From Haliotis asinina (Eukaryota; Mollusca; Gastropoda; Lepetellida; Haliotidae), in NCBI RefSeq assembly GCF_037392515.1, contig NC_090288.1, positions 496,001 through 560,000 of the forward strand: a DNA stretch of 64,000 bases, in the 5' to 3' direction. A model generated the notes under the pieces. The model saw nothing but the letters and a program-made list of their open reading frames with translations. It was not told the DNA's origin and searched no databases. Both the position numbers and the translations under genes were made by a program. Positions 1 to 11,665 of the stretch are shown piece after piece (position 1 is the first letter of the stretch; the number at the start of each line of letters is the position of its first letter).

Positions 1-81
1 GCCAAATCACCGTAATGCTTAAGAAATCTCAGTATCACATGGCATTCCAGACGATTCCTACATTATGTTAGTCAAAGTCAC

Positions 82-1775
82 GTGATGTCTCATATCAAAG
101 TAAGGAGTTGTGTGCACGTGTTCGCTGCATTTCGTGATTCTGCGATCAGAATGTCAAAACGAAAGAGTATCAACATGGAAGGCACGGAATCTTCAACAAA
201 GCAAAAGAAATTAGTTCTAAAGTTCAGACAGGAGTATAGTAAGGAATGGCCATGCCTGAAACCGTCACGATTAGGTGAAATGCATCTTTTCTGTACATTG
301 TGTAAAGTGTGTAAAGTTGACTTTTCAATCTCTCATGGAGGGCATTACGACTGCAAAAGACACGTTGAAACGAAAAGACATACCGATTATGCTACAGTCT
401 GTCAAAGTAATAAAAGTTTGTCAGCTTTCTTTAAGCAAGAGACAGAAGTTAATTCCGTTACAAATGCTGAAGTGCTCTTTACACAGTTTTTGGTTGAACA
501 CAATCTTCCGATTGCAGCGTCTGACCATGCAACAAAATTATTCAAAAGCATGTTTCCAGATTCGCGAATAGCAAAGGAATACACATGTGGAAGAAGCAAA
601 ACTACTGCAGTTATGGATACTTTAGCAGAAGATAAAACACAGAAATTGGCAGAACATATGATAGTGGGTTCATTTTCAGTTTGTACCGATGGCAGCAGTG
701 ATGGGACTAGTAGTCAGTTGTACCCATTTGTTGTAAGATATTTTGACAGTAAGCTTGGCAGAGTTGTGACTGTCTTGTTGTCAATGCCTGATGGCAATGG
801 GAAATCAAATGGTGAAAACATTTTCAGAATTATGGACACTGAATTGAGTCAGAAACATTCCATGGGAGAGTCATGGAGGAAAGTCATGATAGTGAGTCAA
901 GGATTACAAGAATACAGGCAGGTTTTCTGTACCACAGAACCAAACTGTACATGCTCCTTCTGATAAACATTTTGCCCATTTTCAACAAAGGCAGTCTGGC
1001 TTTACAAATGGAGTTTCCACAAATCCATAAAAGGAGAAGGATTCTACAAGGAGTGTTGACAGATCTCTCTGAGATTCTTAACTCCAAAAGCTGTGTCAGA
1101 AGCTAAGGACATTTTTAGTATTGACATTGAGAATAGAAGAAACCAGAGAAATAATGAGGAGATAGTTATTGGAGCTGCAGCCAGGATTTACATCAAAGAC
1201 CAAACCGAAGCAGAAATAAGATCTGAGACAGTAGAAGATTTTTACAGAGAATGGACATGCGGAAATCTTTTCCATTGGAGAAGAACCTTCTTCAGCATGC
1301 TGAAGTTTTGGACTTTTCATTGAGAACTACCACAGAGTTTCTTTCTTTAGAGTATTTCATCACTAGATTCCCAGTTCTGACCAAATGCTTGCAGGCTGAA
1401 TCTGGTGATGTCAGTGACAGTTTGGAATCAGAATTTCTCAGTTATCAAGTAGACAATTTGAATGAGGAGATCCTACAGTCAGAGAGAATAGATGAAGCTT
1501 GGAATTTAGTATCATTACTTAAAACCCCAGAAGGACAGATGAAGTACAAATTGCTGCAACAAGTGATGCTGGGTATATGTGTAATACTACACAGCAATGC
1601 TGATAGTGAGAGAATTTTCTCTCAAATGAGGAAAAACAAGACTGACTTTAGGTCAAATCTATCTGTAGAAGCACTTTCTTCCATGGGAGCTGAACAGTTA
1701 AAATGCTTTGAACAAATCCCTGATAAGAATCTTTTGCAGAAAGCAAAGAAGGCAACATATGTTTCTCTACAATAA
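82..1775 (+). pseudogene. Broken hAT-superfamily transposase
   Basis: The reading frame at 82-963 encodes a Cys/His cluster near residues 70-100 (FCTLCKVCK, then HVETKRH) of the BED/TTF type, followed by an hAT-like start of the catalytic domain. The frame breaks near 890. Coding resemblance resumes at 1090-1240 in another frame (VIGAAARIYI) and again at 1251-1775, where SNADSERIFSQMR is the typical hAT C-terminal dimerisation signature. The middle of the catalytic domain is missing, because the pieces together are far shorter than a complete transposase of this group. At least two frameshifts and an internal deletion make it inactive. I did not find its terminal inverted repeats. In an intact element the protein would cut and paste the element using an RNase H-fold nuclease; assignment to hAT rests on the C-terminal motif. 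Confidence 0.75.
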
Positions 1776-2527
1776 TGAAGATAAAGGCGAGGAGCTCATG
1801 TGACTGTTTGAACATTACACTTACAACCCCCCAAATTACACTTTTTCATCAACATCATTACACATGGGATCAAAATAGGGTTGGCATCTCTGATATTCCC
1901 TAAAAGCGAACGTACAATCACTCACCCTGAGTCGTCTCTCCTCTCCTGCCAAACCGACCGCGTGATCAATCACAATGTAGTCCTCACTCTTTCCAACAAT
2001 ATGCCCGAGTGGTGACAGGCAGTGGTTGGGAGGGTTTCATCTCATGAGTCGGGGTAAGTATAAAATACCAGTTTTATCACAAATATGTCATATTTTTCCT
2101 TATCCTGACTCATGCTTTATTACTTACTGAATCCAATACAAAAGGTGGCAGGTCAACCACCTCTTGGATCCCTGTTGGCATATATACACCCCTTAGGAAT
2201 CCTTCTCACAGCTGCCTACTGTATTTGTGTCTGACATCTGACGATAGACCACCTTCTTACACTAAGCATGAGAAGTAATCTTGTAGGTTATGTGGATTTT
2301 AGATATACTAGACTCCTCGTCAAGATATTTAGAATGACCCATATGTTAAGGTAATGACTTCACCAAAACTGATTCATGGTTCCTTCATGTGCTGACTTAT
2401 CTTGTAAGACGGAAACATGGACAATCTGCCAGTGGCAGTGGATCAGTTGCCTGGCGTCAATGAGTCTGCATGGCAAGGTGAGATTTTCTTCAACGTCGAT
2501 TGGCCATTGTGAATTGCTGTGCTACCA
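1776..2527. other. Intergenic sequence without a recognisable gene
   Basis: This interval separates the hAT remnant from the DIRS remnant. No open frame of interest, RNA gene or array is visible. Parts may belong to the untranslated ends of either neighbour. Confidence 0.5.
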
Positions 2528-4335
2528 CTAGAGCCCAAATTTATGTATACCGGATACGTCATTCATGGCTATATCTTGTTGATAGTGGTGAGCAAAGACT
2601 GCATCTGATCTCCTGAAGCAGCCTTCCATAATAGTCAAGATTGAGCAGTTCCTTTGGAGAGCGAGCGTCGAGGCCAATGCTCTTACTTCATGAGGTTTCG
2701 AGGCACTTGGAGGCTCTAATCTGCCTGCTTTATGTGCTCGGAGGATCACTGCTCTGATCTCAAAGAAGACTGTCGTCCGTGACACTTCTACATTCGATGC
2801 GGGAGATAACGGGATAGACAGACACTTGAACTTCTTTCTTCTCACAGCACTTCTTCCTAAGTAGATCATCAGTGTACTGACAGGACACAAGGACAAGTCC
2901 TGTGCATCATCTGGACCCAGGATATTCGACAGAGCTGGGACATAAAACTGTCAGTCTGGTTGTCACGGCAGTTGATTCTTGGCGATGAAGTCCCACCTGT
3001 CCTAGGTGGACAGCAGCGTGGTTACCAGATTCAAATCTAAAGTATGGATTTCAGACATCCTGGCTGCAGTTGCTAAGGAGAGAAGAAATATATTTTTTGA
3101 GTGAGCAACTGAAAAGATGTCTGCGTCAGAGCTTCATAATCTTCACTGATGAGATGTCGCAGTACCACACTAAGGTCCCATGCAGGAGCTTGGAGCGCTG
3201 TTGATCCTCGAAGTTAAAGGATCTCAATAATGCAACTAATTTAGAAACATTTGTCAGCTTTCACCCCCTAACTTCATGGTGATGACTGAGCTAACTGCTA
3301 CCAAATAAGTTGACATTATGGACTTCTTCAAGCGTCTGGTAGACCTCATGTCATAAGTAGTCTGCTTACTTTTGGATGAGTTGCACTTCTGGCTGTAAAC
3401 CCCTTGCAAGTATCATATTTGTCGAAGCTTCTCCACTTGTTGACATACAGTTTCTGTGTCGATCAACGTTAGACCAACATGACAGTTTTTGCTGCCCTGG
3501 TGGAATATCCTCTTCTCTGTATTCAGTATGTAATATGCTCCTTATGTGTAAGCGGAACTCTTCTGGGTGCGTCATGCGTCTCTACGAAGTCTGGAAACCA
3601 GGATCTGCAAATAAGCATTCAGACTGCTTGTGGATTGGGTACTGGTGAAATGATGGTTGTCACCTGATGGCTGAATCTGGTTGCGAACAGGTCTGTAAGA
3701 GGATGGCAGACTGTTTGTGTTATCAACTGGAGGAACTCTGCATGAAGTAGCAACTCTGTAAGTGACAGATGTATTGGTCTGGACAGGGTGTTCGCGAACA
3801 CATTCTTTGCCCCTTGCATGTGGCAAGCAGTCAACCTCAGGTTGATATCTTGCATGATGTCGAACAACTGAAACGTTAGTTGTAGTAGGGGCGTTGATCT
3901 GGTGGACCCTTGTAGGTTCACATATGAAGCCTCCATCGAGTTGTCTGTGTGTATTATCAAGACTTGATTCCTTAGATGCGCTCTCCAATGTAGCAGTGCT
4001 TCTATTACTGCTGTCAGTTCTAACTGGTTGATGTGGAGGCTCCTCCTTTTGTTGTTGGCGCGATGAAAAGTCAACGAAAGAGAAGTTAACATGCCCACTC
4101 CTTGGAACACTGAATTGCTGAAAAACGATACCGCAGATGAATATGTTGTGACGATTGCCAATACGAATTGGGCATAATCTGGACTGACTTTAATTGACTT
4201 TAAGTCCTTGGAGTCTTCAGTTACTTCTCCGGATAGTCCCCATCCAACAGGGTAGGTGCTGCCCATGATTTCTGTGAAAGAGGCTTCGTGTAAGCAGCTG
4301 ACCATGTAGAGGAGCTCAGCAACCCTTGATGACAT
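2528..4335 (-). mobile_element. Degraded DIRS-type retrotransposon (RNase H and tyrosine recombinase)
   Basis: On the minus strand, 4335-3619 encodes a retroelement RNase H domain. It reads INQLELTAVIEALLHW, then HTDN, then a conserved A-x-H-x-x-G-x-x-N region and LSRPIHL. Downstream, 2896-2528 encodes the C-terminal half of a tyrosine recombinase: the box HEVRALA supplies the Arg of the HxxR motif, and FAHHYQQDI supplies the Tyr nucleophile. RNase H followed by a tyrosine recombinase on one strand is diagnostic of DIRS-like elements, which integrate without an aspartate-type integrase. The reverse transcriptase upstream of RNase H is absent or lost, and the 3618-2897 interval is broken into short frames. 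This is a dead copy. Confidence 0.75.
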
Positions 4336-4373
4336 AGTAAGCGAAGAATCTCAGTGTCATCTTTGATTCTTCC

Positions 4374-4622
4374 GTGTCAATGGAAGCCCAAGTCAGTCAA
4401 GTGTGCCAAACCTGTCGCTTTCATCTAAGCAGCATTGGTAATATCTGCCACCTTATTACCAAAGGCGTAACAAAGACACTAAGCCAACAAATCGTGATGT
4501 ATGGTTTGAGTAAGGAGCAGCTGAACAAACTCCAGAGGGTTCAGAACAGAGCAGTTCATATTGTTAGTCGTGCACCAAAAACATGCCACATACCACCCGC
4601 ATTGATGTCATTACACTGATCA
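4374..4622 (+). mobile_element. LINE reverse transcriptase C-terminal fragment
   Basis: The frame 4374-4619 contains VYGLSKEQLNKLQRVQNRA-type text, followed by a stretch ending PPALMSLH. The YGL-x(6)-LQRVQNxA block is a hallmark of the thumb/C-terminal part of many non-LTR retrotransposon reverse transcriptases. About 25 residues that normally precede it are missing, so this is an internally deleted fragment. Its strand is opposite to the adjacent DIRS remnant, so it is an independent insertion. Confidence 0.6.
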
Positions 4623-4639
4623 TTTCAACAGATCATTAC

Positions 4640-5710
4640 AAATAGACAGTATATTATATTATTAGTAGAGTAATACCTGCCAATGTAGAGGCCAAACGGT
4701 TGGATATAAGTTCTTGATCTTCAGTTGTGCGACAAGAGTATCCACATCAGTCTTTGGATTCTTGAATAAACTTAAAAGTGCCTTATTAATTGCCCTGGAT
4801 CTAGCTAAACCGAAACACACCCTTTGGGTTGTTCTATGAAGCTGGGCTACCCTCTTATTGTCAGCTCGGTAGCTTCGTTACTTCTGAGGCATGGACTGTT
4901 ACCTATGCCACCACTTGAGATGACGACGACTTCAATTGTGACGACATCACTACTCCAGATATGATGATCATGATGGAACAGAACAACTCACAACACCCAG
5001 ACTCGTTGAACCTGCCATAAGTTTGTGTACATTTAGTTTCAATTTTCCAATTCACAAGAATTAGTTACAAGACAAACATCACATGATATATGAAAAACAC
5101 CGGTGTCCATCACTTCAAAGTGCACATAAAATGATGACAGTAAGGTTATAACATCAGTGCATAATCAAACCAAGATACAGCAGTAGAAGAACCCCAAATG
5201 CTGTAAGTGAAGTCGGCACTGTTAACAAGCACAAATAGTCACCTGAAACATGGCCAAAAAGCATATATTAATTCACAAATTTTTTATATTTGTTTCATTT
5301 ATGATGAATAACAGATTAATAAAGGCATTCACGGCAGAATTTGGGCTGAATGACCGAAAATAGACTAAAGATAAACCATGAAGGGACCCAAGAAACACTG
5401 ACCAACCATTCGCTCAGTTGATTAAGGAGAGAGTGAGGATTGCTATGTCGTTGGTTACGTGGTTGGTTTGGCGGGAGAGGGGAATGATTGAATGATTGTA
5501 CTTGCTTCTAGTGAATTTGAAAGGATTAAAGTTTCCACTGACCGTTTGGAAGGAAGGGGAGATAAGCAAGAAAGAACAAGTGAGGATAAGGCAAAATAAT
5601 TATTTTTGTTGGTACAGAGTAATGGCAGTGTAATATGATTTTGGTTTGCAAGCATATGTAAGATACTTACCAAGACTGTTAACTTACCAAGACTGTTTTT
5701 AAAACAGCCT
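4640..5710. other. Intergenic sequence, nothing recognised
   Basis: No conserved reading frame, repeat array or RNA gene is evident here. The short open frame at 5673-5455 (minus) has no recognisable motif and is treated as chance. Confidence 0.5.
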
Positions 5711-5769
5711 CCCCAGTGTGTGTCACTCCTTAAGGTTGCTAAAGACTTGAGGAGTGATTCACTGTGGGG
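5711..5769. repeat. 59-bp imperfect hairpin
   Basis: CCCCAGTGTGTGTCACTCCT at the left pairs with GGAGTGATTCACTGTGGGG at the right. By hand the arms of 24 bases match at 19 positions around an 11-base loop. It may be a tiny inverted-repeat element or a structured RNA; nothing else supports transcription. Confidence 0.5.
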
Positions 5770-5929
5770 ATGATAGACCTTTATCCATTAACTTCAGCAT
5801 TATTTACAATTGTGAAACAACAAAATAAGTAACAAATGGTAAGTCTTGTAATTCTGTTTACGTATTTTAACGGAACCTCAGTAGATTTTTCTGGTACTTT
5901 TATCCTGTGATACATCATTACTACCCTAG

Positions 5930-6125
5930 GTCTGCTGTACCGGATATTGTCCCTGTGATACTGTACCTCCCTATATGATGCTGCACCTACCTAGGTTAAT
6001 CCCTACATCACTGTACCTCCCTATATGATGCTGTACCTTGCTACATGACATTGTACCTCCCTATGTTCATTCCTTAGTGTCACTGTACCTCCCTATATGA
6101 CACTACACCTACCTATCTTAATCCC
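5930..6125. repeat. Degenerate tandem repeat (CTGTACCTCCCTATATGA-type)
   Basis: The phrase ctgtacctccctatatga and variants recur about seven times with irregular spacing of 25-60 bases. It sits immediately upstream of the probable terminal exon at 6165-6347. Confidence 0.6.
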
Positions 6126-6164
6126 AATATGACTCCATGTTTGACATCTCTGCATGTGTTACAG

Positions 6165-6347
6165 GTGGGAGAACTGCAGCGTCTTGACACCCAGTACAAG
6201 GAGCAGATCAATCTGGCCATCAGCTTCGCTGAGCGTCTTGTTGCTAGTAAGATCAGCCGCCAACAGTACCTGGATGCAGAGTCTGGAACATCCTCAAAGA
6301 GAGAGGACATTTACCAGAAAATGGAAACCTTAAGAGCTAACCTGTAG
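6165..6347 (+). CDS. Probable 3'-terminal coding exon of an unidentified gene
   Basis: After a plausible acceptor (gcatgtgttacag at about 6152-6164) the sequence stays open to a stop at 6345-6347. It encodes about 60 residues of charged, helix-forming, coiled-coil-like sequence (GELQRLDTQYKEQI ... EDIYQKMETLRANL). A canonical AATAAA polyadenylation signal lies at 6461-6466, 114 bases after the stop. Codon usage looks coding and the segment is not repetitive, unlike its surroundings. I do not recognise the protein. The upstream exons would have to lie left of the window, with the hAT and DIRS remnants inside the preceding intron. A processed pseudogene fragment is the alternative. If real, the gene runs tail to tail with the large minus-strand gene ending at 12608. 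Confidence 0.5.
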   Translation: MGELQRLDTQYKEQINLAISFAERLVASKISRQQYLDAESGTSSKREDIYQKMETLRANL

Positions 6348-6460
6348 AATCTGGGCAACTCTGATAGATGCAACTTTTATTTTCAGTGTTATTGAAGGTC
6401 ATCTTTCATTTGTTCAACTTACATTTTGAAAATGTATTATCAACAATCATGTTAAGGATG

Positions 6461-6466
6461 AATAAA
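6461..6466 (+). terminator. Polyadenylation signal AATAAA
   Basis: A canonical AATAAA stands 114 bases after the stop codon of the putative terminal exon. It is followed by T/G-rich sequence (gtgagtttgtttgttgct) suitable as a downstream element. Confidence 0.5.
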
Positions 6467-6655
6467 TTAATATTGTAATAACTGATATCTTGTGAGTTTG
6501 TTTGTTGCTTCCCATAGGAGCCAGTTTGAAATATGGTGTTCATCCAGTGAAGTCATGTAAAGGCTATCATTGAACGTTGAAATACTGCTGTATTCAAGAT
6601 TGCTCTGTAGATGTAAGTAATGGTAAAAAGAGTAAATGAATTTGCCCTTTAGGTA

Positions 6656-8075
6656 TGGAGGCGCCCTGTAGGTTTACCCTGCTGTGTATAGGGTTCCCTG
6701 AAGGTGTATCAAGCAGTATATAGGGTTGCCCTGTAGGTGTACCCTGCAGTATATGGAATAGCCCTGAAGGTGTACCCTGCAGTGTATGGAAAAGCCCTGG
6801 AGGTGTACCCTGCAGTGTATGGAATAGCCCTGAAGGTGTACCCTGCAGTGTATGGAGTAGCCCTGGAGGTGTACCCTGCAGTGTATGGAGTAGCCCTGGA
6901 GGTGTACCCTGCAGTGTATGGAGTAGCCCTGGAGGTGTACCCTGCAGTGTATGGAGTAGCCCTGGAGGTGTACCCTGCAGTATATGGAGTAGCCCTGAAG
7001 GTGTACCCTGCAGTATATGGAGTAGCCCTGAAGGTGCACCCTGCTGTGTATGGGGTTGCCCTGTAGGTGTACCCTGCAGTGTATGGAGTAGCCCTGGAGG
7101 TGTACCCTGCAGTATATGGAGTAGCCCTGGAGGTGTACCCTGCAGTATATGGAGTAGCCCTGAAGGTGCACCCTGCTGTGTATGGGGTTGCCCTGTAGGT
7201 GTACCCTGCAGTGTATGGAGTAGCCCTGAAGGTGTACCCTGCAGTGTATGGAGTTGCCCTGAAGGTGTACCCTGCAGTGTATGGAGTAGCCCTGGAGGTG
7301 TACCCTGCTGTGTATGGGGTTGCCCTGGAGGTGTACCCTGCAGTGTATGGAGTAGCCCTGAAGGTGTACCCTGCAGTGTATGGAGTAGCCCTGGAGGTGT
7401 ACCCTGCAGTGTATGGAGTAGCCCTGAAGGTGTACCCTGCAGTATATGGAGTTGCCCTGAAGGTGTACCCTGCAGTATATGGAGTAGCCCTGAAGGTGTA
7501 CCCTGCAGTATATGGAGTAGCCCTGAAGGTGTACCCTGCAGTATATGGAGTAGCCCTGAAGGTGTACCCTGCAGTGTATGGAGTAGCCCTGAAGGTGTAC
7601 CCTGCAGTGTATGGAGTAGCCCTGGAGGTGTACCCTGCAGTATATGGAGTAGCCCTGAAGGTGTACCCTGCAGTGTATGGAGTTGCCCTGAAGGTGTACC
7701 CTGCAGTGTATGGAGTAGCCCTGGAGGTGTACTCTGCAGTGTATGGAGTAGCCCTGAAGGTGTACCCTGCAGTATATGGAGTTGCTGTGTATGGGGTTGC
7801 CCTGTAGGTGTACCCTGCTGTGTATAGGGTTGCCCTGAAGGTATATCAAGCAGTACACGGGATTGCTCTGTAGGTGTACCCTGGTGTGTATTGGATTGCC
7901 CTGTAGGTGTACCCTGGTGTGTATAGGGTTGCTCGGTGGGTGTACTCTGCTGTATGGGGTTGCCCTATAGGTGTACCCTGCAGTATACAGGTAACGCTGA
8001 TGTGTATGGGGCTGCCTTGTAGTTGTACTCTGCTGTGTAAGGAGGTGCAATGTATGTGTACCCTGCTGAACATGG
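6656..8075. repeat. 33-bp minisatellite array, about 42 copies
   Basis: The unit is close to GGTGTACCCTGCAGTRTATG plus GAGTAGCCCTGRA, 33 bases long. Central copies differ mostly at a few alternating sites (GTG/ATA, GTAG/GTTG, GAA/GGA), while copies at both edges are more divergent. Because 33 is a multiple of three, long frames stay open on both strands (for example 8170-6674 on the minus strand and 7199-7807 on the plus strand) and encode simple 11-residue repeats. These have no start context, no partner exons and no known domain, so I read the locus as non-coding minisatellite. Confidence 0.9.
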
Positions 8076-9288
8076 GTATGTCTAAATGTCCTAGCTGAAT
8101 CACATCTGAGACATCCAGGTAAGGCTAGAATTATGCTAACAACACCCACTGTTAAAGTACAGGACAGCATGACCTGCAGGCTTTATGAAGAAGTAAGGCT
8201 GTCAGCCTTCCTGAGATAATACAACCTAACTTCTTTCTAATGCCCACAGGTCATGTTTTATCCAACTTATCAACCGACTGACGATACTTTGGCTATAAAT
8301 TGCTTGTTTCACCCAGTCTCTCTCCAATATAAGAGCTGAACTGGACCAATGTCCGTGCTGGAAGTGCCTAGCACTCCCCACGATGTCCATTCCTTATGTC
8401 TGGCTGAAGCTCACCACATCACTGATGAATATAAAACAACAAAAAAGGCAGAAGAAAACTGTGACATTTTACTGTCTGAATTATACATTTAAAGGCATCA
8501 ACACTGAAACATTGTCTATTTTGATTTACAAAGCCTTTATGGCAACGTAGATAAAGTATCAAAGTGGTACAATATGCATGACTGGAGTTATGCTGGTTTC
8601 ACTGTGCACAAGCCTGAGAAGAGGAAGCACACACATTATGCTGAAAACACCACTCACATTTCATACAGTATTTACACAAACTTATATACAGAAGATGATG
8701 GAAGAATGACAGCATGTATTATAAACAACTTGGAGATGATTATGAAAATGGACTTTTGGAAGCCTTGATTTTGCATATGAAATTGCAACATGAAAATGTG
8801 ATACTAAACACTAATAAATAGCACACTCGTATGATGACACGGTGGCATGTTCAACATGCATAATAACAGACTAGAAATATGCTGCCTTGACTTAAAGTAT
8901 ATGTACCTGTACATATGTTTATACACACAACACAGACTGGCACAGCATCCATACACACTGACAACTAGTCCTTAACTGATGACCCTCCAGTGAGACACCA
9001 GCATTACAGATAGGTTCACTGCGCCATCGTAGAGATCACACCACCTGTGATTTGCCTACCCATAAGTACAATGAATATATTATTAGCTCCAGTCAAGAAA
9101 TGTTTAGAAGACCATCAATACCTAGTCATGACCTACACACAAAACTATATATGTGGAAACAGTTACATACACTAGTCTAAAACTTAAAGAGAATTTGAAG
9201 AAAGAACTGTAGTCAATGACTAAGTGCAAAGAAATGTAGTGTAGAATGCTAGAATGGAAAGTACAGTGTTCCACAACCACAGGTGAAT
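8076..9288. other. Intergenic sequence between two minisatellites
   Basis: There is no gene-like frame. The segment is AT-rich unique sequence with a few short open frames without motifs. Confidence 0.5.
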
Positions 9289-10475
9289 GTACACCAGTGA
9301 CAGTCGCCACTGCAGTACACCATCAGGGTAACTACATACACCACTGACAGTGGCCACTCAAGTACACCATCAGAGTAACTACGTACACCACTGACAGCAG
9401 CCACTTACTGATGAACCAGTATTAGATGAGCCATGACCTGACAAATGACCCCAGTTTGCATATATGGGAAGGCCCTCTAGAACATTCTATTGGAAAAATG
9501 AGTGAAAGAGGTTGTCGCCTACAACTTGACAAATTCAGTTTCCTCCTGCGAACCGTGTCTACGAGACATGTGTCAACAGAAGCGGCATTGAGTTCGCGCC
9601 ACAGTCTTAATCTCCGATCTACCTCATGTAAGTGCAGCAGCCAAGTGTATTCGTCTACATTCCTTGCCCCGCCTACTTTTCACAAACGGGTTTACTGCGC
9701 AGGCTCATCTAATACATGTCAAGCAGTAAGTACACCATCAGTGTAACTATGTACACCCTTTAAGTACACCATCAGTGTAACTACGTACACCCTTAAAGTA
9801 CACCATCAGGGTAACTACGTACACCCTTAAAGTACACCATCAGGGTAACTACGTACACCCTTAAAGTACACCATTTGGGTAACTACGTACACCACTGATA
9901 GCAGCCACTTAAGTACACCATCAGGGTAACTGTACATCTGTAAAGTACACCATCAGTGTAACTATGTACACCTTAAAGTACACCATCAGGGTAACTATGT
10001 ACACCACTGACAGTTGCCACTCAAGTACATCATCAGTGTAACTACATACACCCTTAAAGTACACCATCGGGGTAACTACGTACACTACTGACAGCAGCCA
10101 CTCATCAGTGAAACTACATACACCCTTAAAGTACACCATGAGGGTAACTATGTACACCACTGACAGCAGCCACTCAAGTACACCATCAGTGTAACTACAT
10201 ACACCCTTAAAGTACACCATCGGGGTAACTACGTACACCACTGACAGTCGCCACTGAAATACACCATCAGTGTAACTATGTACAAACTTAAAGTACACCA
10301 TCAGGGTACCTAACGTACATCACTGACAGCAGCCACTGAAATACACCATCAGTGTAACTACGTACACCCTCAAGTACACCATCAGGGTAACTATGTACAC
10401 CCCTGAATTACACCATCAGGGTAACTTCTACGTAAACCACTGAAATACACCAATAAGGTAACTCTATCAGGTTCA
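9289..10475. repeat. Composite 34/47-bp minisatellite interrupted by unique DNA
   Basis: The short unit is about AAGTACACCATCAGGGTAAC plus TACGTACACCCTTA (34 bases). A longer version adds a segment around ACTGACAGCAGCCACTC (47 bases). The two forms alternate, giving a higher-order pattern. A stretch without the repeat (about 9420-9725) interrupts the array and then joins the next unit directly. Confidence 0.85.
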
Positions 10476-10795
10476 AATAGCACCATTGATAGCATCAGTT
10501 TATACAACATTGTACAACACCCCACAGAAAGCCATCAAAATGTCAAATCGATAAGAGTCAAGAATGGACATGTTCAAGACTAAATTTTATGAATAATGTT
10601 CCCATGAAATTCAGAGTACCCTGCGCATCTCAGAGCATGATACTGGTGGAATCTTGATGTTAAACAAGAGAACATGACTCTAAACATGTCCAAGTTTGTC
10701 AGCCTGGAGGTGTATTATGCCAACTTCTTGTGAGTGCAACACTGAACACAAGTTTCTATTGACTGAGATGGATGTTTTTGGTGGAACCACTGTTC
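10476..10795. other. Unique intergenic sequence
   Basis: Nothing recognisable is seen between the minisatellite and the inverted-repeat element that follows. Confidence 0.4.
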
Positions 10796-11665
10796 AAGGA
10801 TATATGCAATGCATCACAAAACTTTGCAGATTCTGATACCATTTGGTATGGACAGTAACAAATGATCATAAATGCAAATTCAACATACAAAGTTGAAAAA
10901 TAACTTGATGAATAGCACCCTGCCAAATCAGAGTTCAAATGATTCACTAAAATTTCACACGAGCCCTGGGGGAAAAGTTATTTCAACATCTGCGCTGCGT
11001 TGCACCCATAGAGCATGCTCTGTGATTAGGTTCACGTGGCTTGAACCTGGGAAGGCGACTCGTAAAAACACAGTGATGAAAGCAAGGATTATCGGTGTGG
11101 TTGAAAATTGAGAACAAGAGACATTTCTAGTGATTTCAAGCATCTTGGGTCTGATATAAATACACTGGGCGTAAACATGCAGATTTCAAGAATGTGTAGC
11201 AGTAGAAATATTCACTTCATTGCTAAGAATTGCTCAGTTTGAAAACTAAAATGTTTTAATGTTTTTGGAAACAGAAAAATATGTTGATTGTGGCAAGCAG
11301 TCTCAGACAAAACTCATGTCTGTTTATTGACACCTATGAGTCTGCCTGCCTGTCTGCTAATGACAATATCCAATACACAACTTCAGTGATTGACCATATG
11401 CAATTTGAACTTAACACCTATACAGAATAAACCCTCAGTGTTACAGCAAATGAACCCATCCTCTCTGACAGGCTTCAGTCCCCAAGAGGAGCGTTTCAAG
11501 GGAAGTAAACCCAACTACAAAATATTGTGCTCTTGATTTGCAATTGTACACTCATACGTTTGTTTTTTCACAATCAATAATTCATATCATATGTGTCATG
11601 AATAAGTAAGTGATAATTGTGTTTTAATTATGTTTGTTGTTTTTTTTGTTGCATGTGACCTTTAA
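10796..11665. mobile_element. TIR element, family TGCAAC copy A (MITE-like)
   Basis: The right end reads GTTGCATGTGACCTTT followed by AA. The left end is a mutated version beginning near 10796 and continuing into aactttgcagattctga. Internal stretches (tttattgacacctat, gcctgcctgtctgcta, cagcaaatgaac, catgaataagt) are shared in the same order with the copy at 45638-46870, and the ends are shared with the copy at 47553-47905. It has no transposase frame, so it would be a non-autonomous DNA transposon. Confidence 0.7.

Noticed and set aside
6674..8170. 498-residue repetitive protein (minus) and companion plus-strand frames
   Set aside because: Simple translation of the 33-bp minisatellite, open on both strands, with no splice sites or domain.
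9921..10301. 126-residue minus-strand frame
   Set aside because: Translation of the 34/47-bp minisatellite.
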